Of a stretch of 15,349 bases of DNA, positions 14,462 through 15,349 are shown one piece after another. Under the pieces are notes generated by a model, which was not told the DNA's origin, did no database searches, and was given only the letters and a program-made list of their open reading frames with translations. Numbering within the stretch: the first letter of the stretch is position 1; each line of letters begins with the position of its first letter. The DNA comes from SYFY01 sp031385325 (GTDB lineage Bacteria; Pseudomonadota; Gammaproteobacteria; Pseudomonadales; Azotimanducaceae). The position numbers and the translations under genes are program-made. The stretch is taken from assembly GCA_031385325.1 (NCBI GenBank), contig JANNBJ010000233.1:1-15349 (forward strand), written 5' to 3'.

Positions 14462-14541
14462 TTTCCCGGAAGGACACCCTCCCAGAAGGACACTTTCCCA
14501 GAAGGACACTTTCCCAGAAGGAGACTTTCCCAGAAGGACAC
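14462..14541. repeat. 16-bp tandem repeat array, five units, between two CDSs
   Basis: Five head-to-tail 16-bp units start at 14462, 14478, 14494, 14510 and 14526, with consensus TTTCCCAGAAGGACAC and at most a few differences per unit. Degenerate half-units continue to about 14625 (CCAGAAGGACACACATACC at 14575 and a CCCGGAAC piece). The array begins six bases after the zinc-ribbon gene stop and lies in the leader region of the GFA gene. Each unit contains the purine-rich AGAAGGA, which resembles a ribosome binding site on the plus strand. No open frame of note runs through it. Confidence 0.8.
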
Positions 14542-14654
14542 ACATACCGGGTCGGACTTTCCCATACCATCCCATTCCAGAAGGACACACATACCTGTTC
14601 CATTCCCGGAACCCCGGAAAGACACACACCAAAGTGACAAAAGGAGAACCGCTC

Positions 14655-15062
14655 ATGCCAATCACCGGTCAATGCCTCTGCGGGCAGATCAAGTACGAAT
14701 TCGACAAGGCACCCGCCATGACGGGGGTCTGCCACTGCAAGAACTGCCAACGGCAGGCGGGTTCGGCGTATTCGACCCTGGCCGTGGTGCCGAAAGCCGA
14801 ATTCAGGTTCAAGTCGGGTACGCCCAAACTGTATGCGGACAGCGACACTGCCAGCGGCAACACGGTGCAGCGCTTTTTCTGCGGGAATTGCGGCTCGCCG
14901 ATTTACTCGGCAGTGCCCTCCCAGCCCGACAACCTGTTCCTGAAAACCGGCACCCTCGACGACACTTCAGGCTTCAAGCCCAATTTCCATGTCTGGTGCG
15001 ACACCAAGCAGAACTGGGTATCCCTCGAAGCAGGCGTGCCGGCAATAGCGCGAGGTGGCTGA
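14655..15062 (+). CDS. GFA family (glutathione-dependent formaldehyde-activating / CENP-V fold) protein
   Basis: A 135-residue protein with the complete zinc-binding pattern of the GFA family: GQCLCGQIKYEF with C7 and C9, CHCKNCQRQAGS with C26, C28 and C31, and FFCGNCGSPIYSAV with C76 and C79. The closing part (LKTGTLDDTSGFKPNFHVWC) is also typical. The founding enzyme binds glutathione and helps formaldehyde detoxification, but most members have no proven activity, so only the family is certain. ATG 14655 is preceded by AAGGAG at an 8-base distance, so it is preferred over the earlier in-frame codon at 14634. It lies downstream of the zinc-ribbon gene across the 16-bp repeat array; a shared transcript is possible. 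Confidence 0.9.
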   Translation: MPITGQCLCGQIKYEFDKAPAMTGVCHCKNCQRQAGSAYSTLAVVPKAEFRFKSGTPKLYADSDTASGNTVQRFFCGNCGSPIYSAVPSQPDNLFLKTGTLDDTSGFKPNFHVWCDTKQNWVSLEAGVPAIARGG

Positions 15063-15229
15063 CCCGCAGCGTCAGGGCGCCAAGGGGCTCGTTCTTGCTC
15101 TACGGCGCCAGGGCGGTAATCTGTTTGAGGCTGTCTCTTCTGACAAACCCGATGTCCCGAAGAGGCAGGTTTGCCCCGAGGGGCCACCCTTGCAGTGAGC
15201 TACAAGGTGACATGCCTCGAGCATTCACC

Positions 15230-15349
15230 TAGCAGCCTGTCGGACTTGAGCGATCGTCGCGAGCCGGGTGGGAGAGCGAGGCCAGTTTTGCACGATTTCG
15301 AGGCGCATAGTGGAACTATGCAACGAGGAATCGGGTAAAAATGGACCGC
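15230..15349. mobile_element. Possible insertion-sequence end or dispersed repeat, runs off the window
   Basis: The block starts with CAGCCTGTCGGACTTGAG, a motif I associate with ends of IS elements (IS1182-like and others). It continues through a GC-rich segment to a perfect 7-bp hairpin, GCATAGT-GGA-ACTATGC at 15305-15321, and then GAATCGGGTAAAAATGG. No coding frame is visible within it. The assignment rests on recalled similarity, and the element body would lie to the right of the window. Confidence 0.35.

Noticed and set aside
14462..14541. CRISPR array
   Set aside because: The units are contiguous 16-mers without unique spacers, so this is a simple tandem repeat.
14112..14750. Minus-strand frame containing repeated PSGKVSFWE-like residues
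   Set aside because: The peptide repeats only reflect the 16-bp DNA repeat; the frame is antisense to the zinc-ribbon gene.
15172..15183. GCCCCGAGGGGC as terminator of the GFA gene
   Set aside because: The stem is only 5 bp with a 2-base loop and no T run follows; position alone is not enough.
14453..15232. Plus-strand frame of 259 codons across the 16-bp array and the GFA gene
   Set aside because: It reads through a repeat array and then in a wrong frame of the well-supported GFA gene; the arginine/proline-rich product is typical of a shadow frame.

Overview
The window looks like a stretch of a gamma-proteobacterial chromosome, judged only from family content: a YebC/PmpR protein of the MGRIFEVRKATMF type, a GFA-family protein, a luciferase-like monooxygenase, a fused ArsR-ArsC and Proteobacteria-style start signals. 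No species can be named. The left part (about 1-3411) reads as more AT-rich and is a patchwork of damaged and accessory genes. The right part (about 3565-15062) is a compact run of ordinary metabolic genes.

Left accessory part. A short C-terminal gene fragment (3-104) is followed by a DUF3800 gene that has lost its acidic N-terminus (244-813) and by a degraded reading frame with an internal TGA (900-1274). Next comes an intact, tightly packed three-gene cassette on the plus strand: a TIGR04255-family protein (1363-2157), a small protein with a DDWDDEGA block whose GTG start overlaps the preceding stop (2157-2642), and a third small protein of unknown family (2690-3112). The accessory part ends at 3388-3411 in a copy of the 3' end of a tRNA-Ser gene without the rest of the tRNA. 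That is the typical scar (attR-like site) of an integrated element. Its orientation puts the element, and therefore the cassette, to the left, and the older chromosome to the right. This cassette is the best candidate for an undescribed, possibly defensive, system.

Right part, minus strand first. An arsenic-type operon runs leftwards from 5495: a fused ArsR repressor/thioredoxin-type arsenate reductase, a VOC-fold protein and a DUF998 membrane protein. It is headed by a symmetrical double operator (5510-5543) and is probably leaderless. It is followed by a glutathione S-transferase (5682-6284), an unrecognised polytopic membrane protein (6410-7147), and a cupin plus Tat-exported, probably bicovalent FAD oxidase pair (9775 down to 7401). 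A yebC-type gene (9949-10671) runs on the plus strand. A second minus-strand group holds an EthD-like small protein, a luciferase-like flavin monooxygenase and an MFS transporter (13998 down to 10720), which could form a small catabolic and uptake unit.

The right end has two plus-strand genes, a TFIIB-type zinc-ribbon protein (14148-14456) and a GFA/CENP-V-type protein (14655-15062). They are separated by an array of 16-bp tandem repeats. The last 120 bases resemble the end of an insertion sequence or a dispersed repeat that continues beyond the window.
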